A stretch of DNA of 64,000 nucleotides from Rhizoclosmatium globosum (taxonomy: Eukaryota > Chytridiomycota > Chytridiomycetes > Chytridiales > Chytriomycetaceae). Made by a program: the position numbers and the translations under genes. Under the pieces are notes generated by a model. It was not told the DNA's origin and did no database searches. It worked only from the letters and a program-made list of their open reading frames with translations. Shown here piece after piece: positions 1 through 11,528 of this stretch (the first letter of the stretch is position 1; the number at the start of each line of letters is the position of its first letter). The DNA lies in assembly GCA_002104985.1 (NCBI GenBank), contig MCGO01000169.1, positions 18,284 through 82,283 on the forward strand. The letters run 5' to 3'.

Positions 1-1160
1 GCCCCTCGAATCAGGCCCATCCACGGCTGTGTTCAAAGCCGCACCATCTCACCAGATGTTCAAGTTTGATCGAATGATTGATCGCAAACAACTCTTCTTC
101 ACTGTTTCTGAAGTTAGCACAAATATGACTTCTGAGCATACAAAATTCCTCTCTGCCAGACAAGCTGCTTGGAAGTACTGCGAGCCAGTGTATCAGCGTA
201 TCACCAAAAAGAACCCTTCAAGTAAGTTTGCCCTTTGGACATATCCATGGCTGAATCTGTTTTAGCATTCACTGCCATTGCCAAACTCACCTACCACTCA
301 AACTCATCGGAAGCAAACACACTATCACGCCTCCGTCATTGTGAACAGGCTGTTTGGTTTGATGGGAATATTCCTGGAAGCGGATATCGCCTTGTTCCAA
401 CTGACTACAATACGTAAGTACGACAACTTTGCTAAATCCGTTTCTAATCATCTTTTCCCTTTAAGTGCGGATCTTCAATATGTGGACTCAAAACTTGTCG
501 AAACACTGTTCCAAGCCGAACAATCTGCACTCAAGGATGCCAAGAAAGGAATTTTGCTGCTCGATTTTGATTCCACGATTCTGGTGTCTGAAAGGGAAGT
601 TGGAGATCTCTCTGTATATCCCGACAAAAGGCGACGTGACTACGGGGAAGGAGTTGGTGAAGTGGTGCTTGCTTCGGGATTGATTGATTGGTTGTTGGAA
701 ACCTCAAAATACTTCCAAATCATTGGCGTAACAAGTACTTCAAATGAACGGGCTCAAGGGATCAAAAATGCCTTGAATGTTGAAGCTGGAACAGACGTCA
801 TCACTGATGTGTACTCAACGTTTTCTCAATATCACTTCATGACAACTGCTGATAAGGTAACACACCCTCGGTGCAAAAGTGTTTTTATGTGTTTGTTGGA
901 ATGGCTTCAATACGTTGTGATTGTGGATGATAATCTCCGTGCAAGAATTCAGCAGCAAGAAGATCGTATTGGAATTGTAAGTCAGCAATCTTCTTTTGTT
1001 GTTATACTAATGGATGCCCTTAAACAGAGTTTTTGGGGAACTATGGGATGTCGATCTTGCTCGAATCACAGCAAGATTGATGTTTTTGCATGTGCGCTAC
1101 TTCAGTGAAAATCCTATCTCATTTGGTGAAAGTTTGAGAAAGTTTGGGAGGGAGGGTTGA
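1..1160 (+). CDS. HAD-like hydrolase, 5'-truncated by window edge
   Basis: Four exons are visible: 1-221, 266-413, 466-976 and 1028-1160. The frame is open from the first bases, so the gene starts outside the window. Exon 3 carries a HAD-type motif I (LLDFDSTI, DxDxT-like), then VTSTS as a possible motif II and VVIVDDN resembling the acidic last motif. This suggests a phosphatase or phosphotransferase; no substrate can be named. Splice phases agree for the first three introns. After the last acceptor the phase-0 frame stops at 1108 with poor-looking sequence. Dropping one T from the T5 run just after the acceptor gives a convincing ending (ELWDVDLARITARL onward) that stops at 1160. I prefer that ending, implying a one-base homopolymer error or a real frameshift. 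Family assignment is moderate and the subfamily unknown. Confidence 0.5.
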
Positions 1161-1341
1161 ACTTATTGAATTTGAATATCTTTGAATAAATTGCTGTTTT
1201 GCTACCAAAAGATCTTTCTCTCATGTTGCCTGCACAATGTAATGAAAATAAGATAGAGAAGTAGGGCTTTAACAGCTGGCACATTCTGGTATTCCAACTG
1301 TTGGTTCAATTAGTCTTTGGAGTAAAGCAAAACATGGAAAC

Positions 1342-1554
1342 TTAAATTTCATTCTTCCTATCTTCAATCTCAATATAAATACATTGATAACCGAAGTGTT
1401 TGTAACCAATATGTGCTGCCATTGTCACCTCCTTTGCGACGCCAATTAAATGGTCAAACCAATACCAAGCTCTGTCGCACTCAAACAAAGCTTGAAAATG
1501 AGCACCAGTATCTTTTGTTGCACAGATCCTTACACTGAGTTTCCAGATTCCCAA
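1342..1554 (-). CDS. Short open frame, possible terminal exon of an unknown gene
   Basis: A 70-codon frame with ordinary composition (residues ICATKDTGAHFQALFECD and later HIGYKHFGYQCIYIEIED) ends in a stop at 1342. I could not find a convincing ATG or a clear set of upstream exons toward 1700. It may be the last exon of a small gene or a relic. No family recognised. Confidence 0.2.
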   Translation of the reverse strand: MGIWKLSVRICATKDTGAHFQALFECDRAWYWFDHLIGVAKEVTMAAHIGYKHFGYQCIYIEIEDRKNEI

Positions 1555-1974
1555 ATGACAGGAAACGCAAATTGATTTCCCTGCTCGTGAGTAACAGGGG
1601 GTTTAAAAAGCTTTGTTAGCTTCCCCTGTCAATGCGGAACAGTCTTTTTGAGCCCATGACAACTCTCACCTGCATTGTTGTTGAAGTGAATGTTCAGCCA
1701 ACTCTAAACTTAATTCCCTGCAGCACATCAAGCCAAAAGCTTTTCTGACATCAAGCAGATTTGTTTCAGCCTGTTGAGTTCCTTTTGCAAGGCTTGAACT
1801 CATTTGCTAAATGAATGTGGTTAAATATTTAAAAGAGAACTAGTTGCAAACCCAAAATATGTGGCCCTGATTGTGTATGTGCATAGATGTATGCCCTTTG
1901 TTGCACAATCTCAAAGTTGAAATATGGTTTTTGAATAGAGCCTGGAATGGAGCCTCTGTCAATAGTCTTCCCAT

Positions 1975-2660
1975 CACTATCATTTGACGAGTGTCTACAA
2001 AACTACTGCAAACACATAGAACTCAGTCTTGAATACTAGATTAGGCCAGAAGACACACTATTAAACATGATGGCTAAGTTTCATCTGATTTGGAGCACTT
2101 TTGGTGGTCCTCAGAAAACACTTATCATTTGACGAGTGTCTACAAAACTACTGCAAACACATAGAACTCAGTCTTGAATACTAGATTAGGCCAGAAGACA
2201 CACTATTAAACATGATGGCTAAGTTTCATCTGATTTGGAGCACTTTTGGTGGTCCTCAGAAAACACTTATCATTTGACGAGTGTCTACAAAACTACTGCA
2301 AACACATAGAACTCAGTCTTGAATACTAGATTAGGCCAGAAGACACACTATTAAACATGATGGCTAAGTTTCATCTGATTTGGAGCACTTTTGGTGGTCC
2401 TCAGAAAACACTTATCATTTGACGAGTGTCTACAAAACTACTGCAAACACATAGAACTCAGTCTTGAATACTAGATTAGGCCAGAAGACACACTATTAAA
2501 CATGATGGCTAAGTTTCATCTGATTTGGAGCACTTTTGGTGGTCCTCAGAAAACACTTATCATTTGACGAGTGTCTACAAAACTACTGCAAACACATAGA
2601 ACTCAGTCTTGAATACTAGATTAGGCCAGAAGACACACTATTAAACATGATGGCTAAGTT
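1975..2660. repeat. 145-bp tandem repeat, family A (about 4.7 copies)
   Basis: The phrase beginning CATTTGACGAGTGTCTAC recurs at 1981, 2126, 2271, 2416 and 2561, exactly 145 bp apart. The copies look nearly identical by eye, which implies recent amplification or homogenisation. The last copy is cut off at about 2660, where a second repeat family starts. No coding frame runs through the array. The period is close to the DNA length of a nucleosome core. Confidence 0.92.
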
Positions 2661-2981
2661 TTGCAATTGAGTAGAGAATACTGGCCCTTGTGTCTGTCAC
2701 TGCCAAGAGCCACTGCAGAATACCGCAGTCACTAATCCAAAGTTAAGATCTCGCCCAAAATGAGCCATATTTTCAGAATACATTCTTTGAGTGTATATCA
2801 GCTTCCTGCAATTGAGTAGAGAATACTGGCCCTTGTGTCTGATACTCCAGAGAGCCACTGCGGAATACCGCAGTCTCTAATCCAAAGTTAAGATCTCTCT
2901 CAAATTGAGCCAAAGTTTCAGAATACATTCTTTGAGTGTAGATCAGCTTCCTGCAATTCAGTAGAGAATACTGGTGCTTGT
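2661..2981. repeat. 145-bp tandem repeat, family B (about 2.2 copies)
   Basis: A different unit beginning TGCAATTGAGTAGAGAATAC starts at 2662, 2807 and, in diverged form, 2952, again 145 bp apart. The copies differ from each other more than those of family A. It abuts family A directly, so two unrelated sequences share one period. Confidence 0.85.
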
Positions 2982-3108
2982 GCCATCATGTTTAATATTC
3001 TGTCTTATGGCCCAATCTAGCTTCCAAGGTTGAGTTGTTGTAAGTTTTTTAGACACTCGTCAAATGATAAGTGTTTTCTGAGGACCACCAAAAGTACTCC
3101 AAATCATA
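2982..3108. repeat. Diverged inverted copy of repeat family A
   Basis: Read on the minus strand this stretch matches family A: it contains the reverse complement of the TTGGTGGTCCTCAGAAAACA phrase followed by ACTTATCATTTGACGAGTGT, and further along ATTAAACATGATGGC. It closes the repeat block in opposite orientation, so the block has an inverted-repeat arrangement. Confidence 0.8.
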
Positions 3109-3187
3109 TTTCATTGTCTGCCTTGAAAAGTGTTTATTTATCAGCTGATCTCAAAAGAGTGAAAACGCTGGAGGAAATACTTTGACC

Positions 3188-4270
3188 CTATTGCAAAGCC
3201 TTTTGAAGTCTAAAGCCTGGTCCAGTTGGCTCAGAAGTCAAAGAAGTAAGTCCGTTGATTGGTTCAGAGGTGAGTCGAGACGATTGAGGACCGAGCTTGG
3301 CTGGCTTTCTACCAGCCTTGAGGTCATCAAGAATCTTGATGGTTGCCTCTGGAGTCAAGTCTTCCTGTATTAAGTTTTAATATGTGTGAAAAAAAGAGCA
3401 GCCTGAAACATACGTAATAGTCGTCATTAACAGCAATCACTGGCGCGTTAGAACAGGCACCAGCACACTCAACCTCCACCAAAGTGAAAAGCTTGTCAGC
3501 AGTGGTCTCTCCAACCTTGATTCCCAAGTGCTTTTCAACAGTTTCAACAATAGCAGTGGAGTTGCAGAGTTGGCATGGAGTGGTGGTACAGACTTGAAGG
3601 AAGTACTTTCCGACTGGCTCACTACAAAAAGATAGAATTAGTTAATCGGTAATAGTTTCATAGTTTCATAGTTTTGGAGTTGGAATTTCGCATCTGTGTA
3701 GACGATCCGATCAAATGTCCTATCGAGGGGTTGATGAAACGACGTATGGCCCGTCCAAAACTTCAATATCCGTTCTTAGGACCCATCCAACTCAATATTT
3801 CACACGAGTTCCGTTAGTGGGGAACAGGGGCTTCGCATAATCGCATCTTAAGTCTCATAAACCCAAGGATCACGCACCGGTTGTACATGGTGTAGAAAGT
3901 CGCAACTTCGTAGACTCTCATAGGAGGCATCTCGAGCATCTTGGCAACGTGGTTCATGACCGAGATGGAGGTGAAGCCGTTCTGTCTCTGGCCGAGGTCA
4001 AGGAGGGGAATGACTGCACCCTTCTTGTACTGTGGTGGGTATTTTGCAATGATTTCAGCAGCTCTTTTCGAGTTTTCAGCGTTGAATTCGAAGGGAATCG
4101 ATTCGTTGTTTTCTGGAGTGTTTCGGTGCTGCGAAAACGGGGGTCAGGCGATACTGTGTTTAAAGGCGATGGACACGCACCAAGAACACGTGGTCAGAGA
4201 ACCGAGGCGCAGATGTCTGGAAGGATCGCGCGAGTGGCGCAGCGGGGCGGAGGAGCGAACGGGCAAACAT
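3188..4270 (-). CDS. NDUFV2: NADH:ubiquinone oxidoreductase 24 kDa subunit
   Basis: Peripheral-arm subunit of mitochondrial complex I that carries the N1a [2Fe-2S] cluster. Four exons: 4270-4181, 4128-3878, 3621-3414 and 3364-3188, giving 241 aa with all phases consistent. The N-terminus ([20 protein letters not shown]) is Arg/Ser-rich without acids, a mitochondrial presequence, which fixes the start. Then come [32 protein letters not shown] and both cluster-ligand pairs: CTTTPC, and CAGAC within [14 protein letters not shown]. The C-terminus includes SEPTGPGF. Length matches the family (about 240-250 aa). The 256-nt intron 2 is long for this window. It is divergent from the TIP gene. Confidence 0.96.
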
Positions 4271-4562
4271 TCGAGGCGTGTGGGTGGTGGTTGGTGGTTT
4301 GCAAGAAAACGAAAACAACCTGTTCTACTCATCCATTATTACTGCAACCCTGCGCTGAACCACGGAAGCTGGAGGATTCATCGAAAATAGGTTTCTTATT
4401 TAACTTATAATCTAAATAATTGGTCCTTGCTATTTCTTTCGTTTGATTGGAGAAGGCTGCCCGAACTTTCGTGCACCAAAGAATCGCTTCTTCTTTCTGA
4501 TTTCATATTTAAAGCCACATGAACTCTCACATTCTTGTTATTTGTGCATTTATTTCATTCAT
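4271..4562. promoter_or_regulatory. Shared divergent promoter region NDUFV2 / TIP
   Basis: The 292 bp between the two divergent start codons hold no supported gene and must contain both promoters and 5' leaders. AT-rich stretches occur near 4395-4430 and 4500-4560. No specific factor site is claimed. Confidence 0.45.
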
Positions 4563-6673
4563 ATGGGTTCACTGTCACTTGCCACGTTACCCTCACTCCA
4601 GCCATCATTCACCCTCACCGCATTTGGTGATCTGAATTCCGACAAGAACACGGATCTGTTTGTTCTCTCTGACAAAGCACAGCTCTCATCGCTTCTATTT
4701 GACCCAAAAACCAAAGACTTCACCACTGCAATCCCCTTCATTCACGGTTTATCTTCCGCGTCGAATGTTGTTCCGGGCGACTTTGACAAGGACGGAAGGT
4801 TGGACGTGCTCGTCATGGGCCAAACGAGCGACAACAGCCACGACTTGGGAATGGCAATTGTCTGGGGCGGCGCGAAGGACCAAAGTAGGATTGCCGGATT
4901 TCAAACTCGAAACTGAAACTGTGATTAGAACTTGTACTGCCGCCTGCATTGGGTACTGCTGGTCAGCCATTTGTTGTTGACTTCAACGGCACGATGGAAA
5001 CCCAATTACTTGGATATCCTTCCTCTGCACCCTCTGATCTATCTCTATGGCGAATTCAATCAAATCGCACTGTATCCGTTGAGAAAGCACCACTGATTGA
5101 CAAGACTACCAACAAAACAATGTGTACCTTCTCCAACCCCCATTCCAACGCATTCATTGATCTAAATGGAGACTGTCTTGCCGATATGTTCGTGACATGC
5201 AGTCAAGGAAAGCGGTCCTTCTTCCAAGTATGGACCAACAGTCGTGACGCTGGATTCTCCCTTGCCCTTGAAAAGGATTTACCGAATGACGTGCATGGTC
5301 CCATCACGTTTGCGGATATGGACGCTGATGGAACTATGGATCTTGTATTTGGATCTTGTGACGCTCGAGGCGCGTGTTCAGTCAATATCTGGTACAACTC
5401 GCAAATACCTGTCTGTTCCTCTGCCCTCGCAAAGGGCGCCAGCTGTCGTTCCGCCAATGATTTATGCACTGCTGATAATACGTTCAACTTTAATTTGTAC
5501 AATGATCAATGGTCGTTGAAAGATTTACTCGGAAACACGGATGAGACTATGGATGTCTATGCAATGCCATTACGATTGGGAGATTTTGATAATGATGGAT
5601 ATCCGGACATTTTAATGTTGACTCATGACCACAGCAAAAGGTATTTCGAGTTTTGATGGACCTGCCCCGGTTAAAAGTAGATCTCCAGTTTCATCCGACT
5701 CATTCATTCCACGCCATGTACGAAAGGACTCTGCCCCAAAGACCAAGTCCTGGAACATGAGCGATATTTCAAGCTGATGACAACAGGCATGGAAGTGTTG
5801 AATAATATGGGAGGCATAAAAACTGGAGCTGCATTTTTCGATCTCTTTGAAGATGTAAGTATTGAATAGATATTCATCTGTTTCTAAACCGAAACCATTA
5901 CAGGGAGTCCTCGATATCCTGGTGTTTACACAAAATGACAAGAAGACGCCGCACATTACGGCTTTCCAGAACAACTTCTACTCGGACGGGTTCTTCCTCA
6001 AGTCACTGGTCTTGAATGGTGTTTGTCCCGGTCGATGTCCAACTGGTGCTCGGTTTCCAGATCCAAAGGTAAACCTTCTTTTCACTGGTTTTGTTCATCG
6101 TTAACATCATTTCAGCCTTACGGAGTTAATTACTTTGGTGCCACGCTCAAATATACCAGTGAGTTTAATTAAAATTACCGGTTTGTGCTCACCTGGAAAA
6201 CGATTAGTTACGGATGCGTCAGGCTTCAAACGCGCAACACAACTCTCACAGCTTCCACAATCGTCGTACTTTGCCTTGAATACGCCTTATACACTGACAG
6301 GTCTGGGCAGAACAAATAACTACATCGAGACGTTGTTTGTTGGAGCTACAAAGCAAAAGGCGGACAACGTCGCAACGTTTTTCGGAGTTATTCCGAATTC
6401 TCAGTTGATTGTGGTTCCTTATGAGTCAGATGCAGGCGGACCTTCAGAGTACGTTGACCATCCTTTTTGTTTTTGATACTGATTGTTTTTCGCAGATGGA
6501 AGCTTGATCTGTTCATTAATCCAAGCTCATTAGCGCCGTGGGTGTTTCTTGCATTGGTTTCGACACTTGTGGGGTTGACGGGGATTGTTATATTCCTGCA
6601 TTTCTTGGAACGTAAAGAGGATCAAATTGAAAAGAGGATTAACAGCCATAACATCAATTTCGATGCGTTATAA
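4563..6673 (+). CDS. T-cell immunomodulatory protein (TIP/ITFG1) homologue, FG-GAP membrane protein
   Basis: Seven exons: 4563-4880, 4925-5640, 5689-5854, 5904-6068, 6116-6158, 6208-6448 and 6496-6673. The first intron is about 44 nt. The N-terminal half has FG-GAP/beta-propeller calcium loops (GDFDKDGRLDVLV, FADMDADGTMDLVF, LGDFDNDGYPDILM). The C-terminal half follows the TIP family closely: FFDLFEDGVLDILVF, VCPGRCPTG, VIPNSQLIVVPYE, then one membrane span (LAPWVFLALVSTLVGL) and a basic cytosolic tail ending NFDAL. Family members are type I membrane proteins of the secretory pathway. The ATG used here lacks a signal peptide. A good hydrophobic leader starts at 4519 in another frame and could join through a 36-nt gap, so the true 5' end is unsettled. 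Confidence 0.9.
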
Positions 6674-6786
6674 GCTAAATAAAGAGCTGTATGTTGGGTA
6701 CGATTTTTAAGTCGATTATATTCGTTTAAAATCTCTCTCAATATGCCACATACGAATAAACTTTCCTTATCATCGTTTTTTCTTGG

Positions 6787-8318
6787 CTAGTCAGACTCGT
6801 CCCCATCAGCTAATTGACGTTGATTTTCCTTCTTTGCTCCACCACGACCTCTTTTCTGTTTGACTGAATCTGCATCAAGTTTATAAAAAAGATACATGAG
6901 TTCATCCAATTCTACAGGACGCAGTGGGAACAAATACTTGAAGTACGGATCAGCCGGCTTTGTCTTGGAGTCCTGTATGTTTTCAATTAATGTTTGACGG
7001 CAAGCTCAACAAACACAAAACCTTTTTGGACCCTTTCTCCATGCCGTTGTTTTCATTGTTGAAACGAATACCTGGATTTCCATTATTCAAACGGATTTCG
7101 AGTTGTTGATTGACGTCATTGAAGAATCGTTCAACGTAGACTTCATTCTTTTCCTTGTCTATTTTCCTGAAGCCAAGGGTTGGCAGTAACTTTGAGCTTT
7201 TGGTAGCAGGAGAGCAAAATGTACGATCTTCCAAGACTGCGCCACGAGTGACTGCGTCATTCTACTTATCAATTTAGTTCCAAAAAACAAGCATGGCTCT
7301 TAAAGAAATTCATACCGATGTTTGATATCCAATGAAATCTCCGCAGCGCCGCAAATTCGTCAATGCCTTAAACACTTGACGTTGAGTTGGGTTGGTTTCA
7401 AACAGCTGTCTGCTACTTTGCAAAATTTCTTTCTTTCCAGCCTTCATACCGTGGGTTGCTTCCCAATTATCAGATAGTTCAGTCATCCATGTCTCAAAAG
7501 TCATTTTAGCTCCACTAAGATTTGGCCGCCACACGTATCCTTCATTCTGCCACTTTACAAACAAGTCCGTCGCGTGTTTCAGATCCCGCACATATCCAAG
7601 CGACATGAAAACGGTCTCCACCTGTTCTTGACTGTGCTGCTCGCTAAGGAACCCAAAGAGAAACAAGTTGAACAGATAATGTTCATCCAATGGATCAATT
7701 CCCTGGAATATTTTAGATTTAAGGGGTTCAGAGTTTTCGTAGGTCTCCTTGCGAAAGTATCTTTGCGTGGAATAGTTTTCAACTTTCATGAAGTCTGGAT
7801 TCTTGGTGACGAATTCGCGTGCTTTGTGTTCAACATAGTCAACGAAGCCTTTGACTGATTTGTCAAAAGATCCCGTGGTGGCTTTGAGCTAGAAGGGAGG
7901 GATGAGAATGCATTGGATATTCACGCAAAGCTCTTACGCAATCTTTGCAAGTGTCTCCAAGGCCTATATTTGCACATGGTTTGTTGCATGACTGACAGGG
8001 AGTCAATGCTGTGGCAGAAATCGCAGGTGTTGGCCCTTGCGGCTCCAACTTCAACTTTGGGATGGGAGAGTGTTTTCCACCAATCAATTGAGTGGATTCT
8101 GAGTTGTTTGACAGTTGAATTTGGATTCGCGGTCTCTTTCGTGGCAACAACGCGTTGTCCGATTCAGGCGAGAGTTCTGTTTCCAACTTGAGGGGCAACG
8201 TGCGCTTCTTCGGCCCAGTCATCTGTTTCTTTCTCAGAGTTGTCTCGTCTTGAGGATTGGCGATTTGTGCACGAGGGAGCGCATTGACTTTGGCCTCGGA
8301 AGTTGCTGCAGCGAACAT
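6787..8318 (-). CDS. Unrecognised conserved-looking protein with Cys cluster
   Basis: Four exons (8318-7938, 7888-7316, 7261-7022, 6972-6787) join in perfect phase to a 459-aa protein, which argues for a real gene. The first about 100 residues are basic and low complexity (KKRTLPLK, LLPRKRPRIQ), possibly nuclear. A CxxC cluster follows (CQSCNKPCANIGLGDTCKDC). The middle is folded-looking and helical (HYLFNLFLFGFLSEQ, WQNEGYVW, FETWMTELSDNWEA). The last exon ends in a Lys/Arg/Gly-rich tail and acidic residues. I do not recognise the family. It is divergent from VMA4 with 211 bp between start codons, so the two may share a promoter. Confidence 0.75.
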
Positions 8319-8529
8319 TCAGCTGTGTTTCTTCAGTGTTTCTTGAGTGTTTCTTCGGACACACAAAATAACAAAATAAATCCGAAAGCTCTAATTAAAT
8401 TCTTATTTCTTCTTCTAACAGTAAATTGCCCTAATCAATGCCTGTCACAGGCTGTTGGCGTACAAGGGAGGGAAGCACGTTCGCGTTGGTCATTCATTTT
8501 TCCGAAAGAAACAACCAACTAAACCAAAG

Positions 8530-9767
8530 ATGGCCCAACGACTCAACGACAATGAAGTCGCCGCGGAGATGAACAAGATGGTGAGTGTTCTGATTAGTAT
8601 CCTTAAAAGAAAGACGGAGGGGCTTCCTAAGGACGCGGTTCCTTTTTCTCACCCACCGATTCGACACACCAGACACTAACGCATCCCATCAACATAGGTT
8701 TCCTTCATCAAGCAGGAAGCCCTCGAAAAGGCCCGTGAAATCAAAGTCAAGGTACGTCCACTCGCACTTATTAGACCTTCAACCAACAACGTTAAAACCC
8801 CCCACCTTCAAACCATTTAGGCCGATGAAGAGTTCAACATTGAAAAAGCGAAACTCGTTCGTCAGGAAACCATCGCCATCGAGGCCTTTTACCAGAAGAA
8901 GTTGAAGCAGGCTGAAGTGTCGAGAAAAATGTGAGCATTTGAGGAAGCGAACGTGGAAGTTGGAATGATGCCTATAGAAGGGAAATATCTACAAGAAATA
9001 GTTTGCTATGAAGTTGATTGTCAGGGGAGCTGATTGAGCGGATCGGTTGTCGGAGGAGGGGTAGAGGGCAAACGAAACTCAAGAACAACCTCATTTCAAC
9101 GCGACCAACCACAATGCTGACCGTATACTTCACAGTGCTCAATCAAACCACATCAACAAGAACCGTCTCCGTGTCCTTCAGCAACGTCAACAAGTCTTGA
9201 ACGATCTCTTCCAGGAAGTCCGTGCGAAATTGTTTACCATCTCTCAGGATTCCGCCAAATATTCTGTTCTCTTGAAGGACCTGTTGCTTCAGGTGACCTT
9301 GATTCTTTCGTAGGATGGGGCGAGGGTTTTAACACGACATCAAAAAAAAGGCGTTCTTCCAACTTATGGAAAAGAAGATTGCTGTTCAGTGCCGTAAGAA
9401 GGATGTCGATATTGTCAACAAAGCTATTGAAGAGGCCAAGGCTGCGTACAAAGCGAAGTTGGGTCAGGATGTTGAAGTTACTATTGATGCTACCAACTCT
9501 ATTCCAGAATCAAGGTAAATCCATTCCCGTCTGCTTTTTGTTTCGCTAAAATGCGTGGAATCATAGTTCTGGTGGTGTCATCGTCTCTGCCAACGAAGGT
9601 CGCTTCTTGCTCAACAACACTTTGGAAGCCCGATTGGACCTGTTGTGTGACGCTGTAAGTTTTGGGTTTTCTTTTGAAGTGTGTGATGGCTCAATGATTT
9701 CTAGATGCTCCCTGATATTCGTATTATGCTCTTTGGAGTCTCCACAACTCGTGCCTTCTACAACTAA
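8530..9767 (+). CDS. VMA4: V-type proton ATPase subunit E
   Basis: Peripheral-stalk subunit of the vacuolar H+-ATPase. Seven exons: 8530-8580, 8698-8751, 8821-8930, 9136-9292, 9351-9514, 9567-9654 and 9705-9767, giving 228 aa, the usual family length. The N-terminus is the expected long helix (EVAAEMNKM, VSFIKQEALEKAREIK, ADEEFNIEKAKLV). It continues with NHINKNRLRVL, FQEVRAKL and VQCRKKDVDIV. The C-terminal domain has GGVIVSANEGRFLLNNTLEA and ends IRIMLFG then TRAFYN. All splice phases agree. The intron at 8931-9135 is the longest of this gene. Confidence 0.97.
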
Positions 9768-9871
9768 AAGGAAAGAAAGGATAATACCGTCAGTCATCGC
9801 AGAAATTGCTTTGATGGTGAATGTTTAGTGAATAAATCTTGTCTTTCTCTGTTTCTTTCATCTCATCCAAA

Positions 9872-11525
9872 ATGAGTCGTGCAACCCGTAACCTTCTTCG
9901 CGCCTTAACGGATCAGTTCATTCGTAATCGTTGAGTATTATAATTCTGAGCCAGGCCGATCCTGATTTCGGATCTTGTGTTTGAAGGAGGTACTAAACAT
10001 TCCAAATCAATAGCATTTCGAGTGTTGTGGGTCATCAACATCTTTGTATTCGAATATCTCTATGCAAGAGTTTACATGTACAGCTGCTCGTGGCCTGTTA
10101 CCGGAAAGGTATGTGTTGGAGTGGAGGAGGTTTTACAGGTTGCTAATGACTGGTAGCAGTCGGGCAAAGACATACGAATCGCATTGATTGGAGATCCTCA
10201 ACTGACTGATGCATATTCATACCGGCAAAATGTAGGACCTGGAGAGACGTTGCGATATCGTTCTTTTAACATCCGCCAACCAAAGGGCCTACTACTCTAT
10301 TTGACGCAATTCTATTCAGATGTATTCATGAAGCGAAACTTTAAACTCTTGAACTATATCTATAAGCCCGATTATGTGTTAATTCTGGTGTGTTGGTTCT
10401 TCGACATTGGAACTATTTGACTCAACGAGGAAATCAGGGCGATATTATGGATGGAGGCAGAGAATGGAGGGACGAACAACATCCGGATTAGTTGAGTTTG
10501 ATGTTTCATGCCCTTTGGGTTGACTGACATTACGCTGGAAGCTTTGACCCAGAATTGAAACGATTGAAGCACATCTTCCTTCTCCCTCAAGTTGAAGATA
10601 AGATGATTTATATGGCAGGAAATCATGACATAGGCTTTGGTCCTCAAAGTAAGCCTGCCTTTGGTGACAATCTGTTAGACTCAATATTCCTGTAGTCATT
10701 CCCCAAGCCTACAAACGACACCAACACCATTTCGGTGACCCAAACTTTTCGCTTTCGATTGCAAACCACACATTCATAGCCCTCGACACGCTCAGTTACT
10801 CTGGCGAAAACGAATCCCCTTACTTTCAAAAGGCTGATAAATTCCTTCGTGACTTTGTTGCAACGGATCCAGCTACTCAGCCTCGTATTCTACTCACACA
10901 TATCCCTCTATTTCGACCTGACAACTCACCGTGTGGCCCACTTCGGAACAAACCACTTATTAGACAGGGACGCGGGTATCAATACCAGAATTTGGTGGTT
11001 GAGTCATTGTCAGAACATATTCTGCAGAGTGTGAAGCCTGTTTTGGTTCTGTCGGGAGACGATCATGATGACTGCGTTTACACACATACTTCAAAGAGTC
11101 TGACGGTGCCTGAGCACAGCATTGCTACGTTTTCTTGGCTACAAGGAAATATCTATCCTGGATTTGCGTTGTTGGCAGTGAACTCGGATGTCTCGGGAGT
11201 GAGGGATGAGTCTGCACATCAGATTGGGAAGTGTTCGTTGCCTCCGCAATTGCTGATTTACAAATGGTACATTTGGTTTCTGGTGATAACACTTGTGGGA
11301 TGCTTTGGAATGGCTGTTTGGAATCGAGGAAAGCGATTCACGAGAGACTTGGTAGCTGAGTCGAAGAAGAATGACGGTGATGCACGGAGGGGTGTGCACA
11401 AGGATAATGTTGGAGCCGTTTCGTTGGTTCTGAAAGTTGTTGGACTTGGTGTTTTGTATTTTGGGGAAGTATTGGGAGCGGCAATTGCGGTCTATGCTGT
11501 ATTGCTCACGTATGACTGGTTGTAA
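9872..11525 (+). CDS. Cdc1/Ted1/PGAP5-type membrane metallophosphoesterase
   Basis: Six exons (9872-9923, 10023-10108, 10160-10387, 10438-10490, 10542-10648, 10696-11525) give 451 aa. An N-terminal membrane segment (LLWVINIFVFEYLY) precedes the calcineurin-like phosphoesterase motifs: GDPQLTD, GDIMDGGREW, GNHDIGFG, THIPLFRP and SGDDHDDC. Two more hydrophobic segments close the protein (WYIWFLVITLVGCFGMAV and near the end). Family members act on ethanolamine phosphate of GPI glycans or in Mn2+ homeostasis in the ER/Golgi; which role applies is inferred. One intron uses a GTTGAG donor, also seen in the ABC transporter gene. The stop lies 3 bp from the stop of the convergent PPTase gene. The exon 2 acceptor was chosen by phase. 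Confidence 0.9.
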
Positions 11526-11528
11526 TTG

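Noticed and set aside
3941..4410. Plus-strand open frames of about 150 codons
   Set aside because: They are antisense to NDUFV2 exons 1-2, whose motifs and splice phases are unambiguous.
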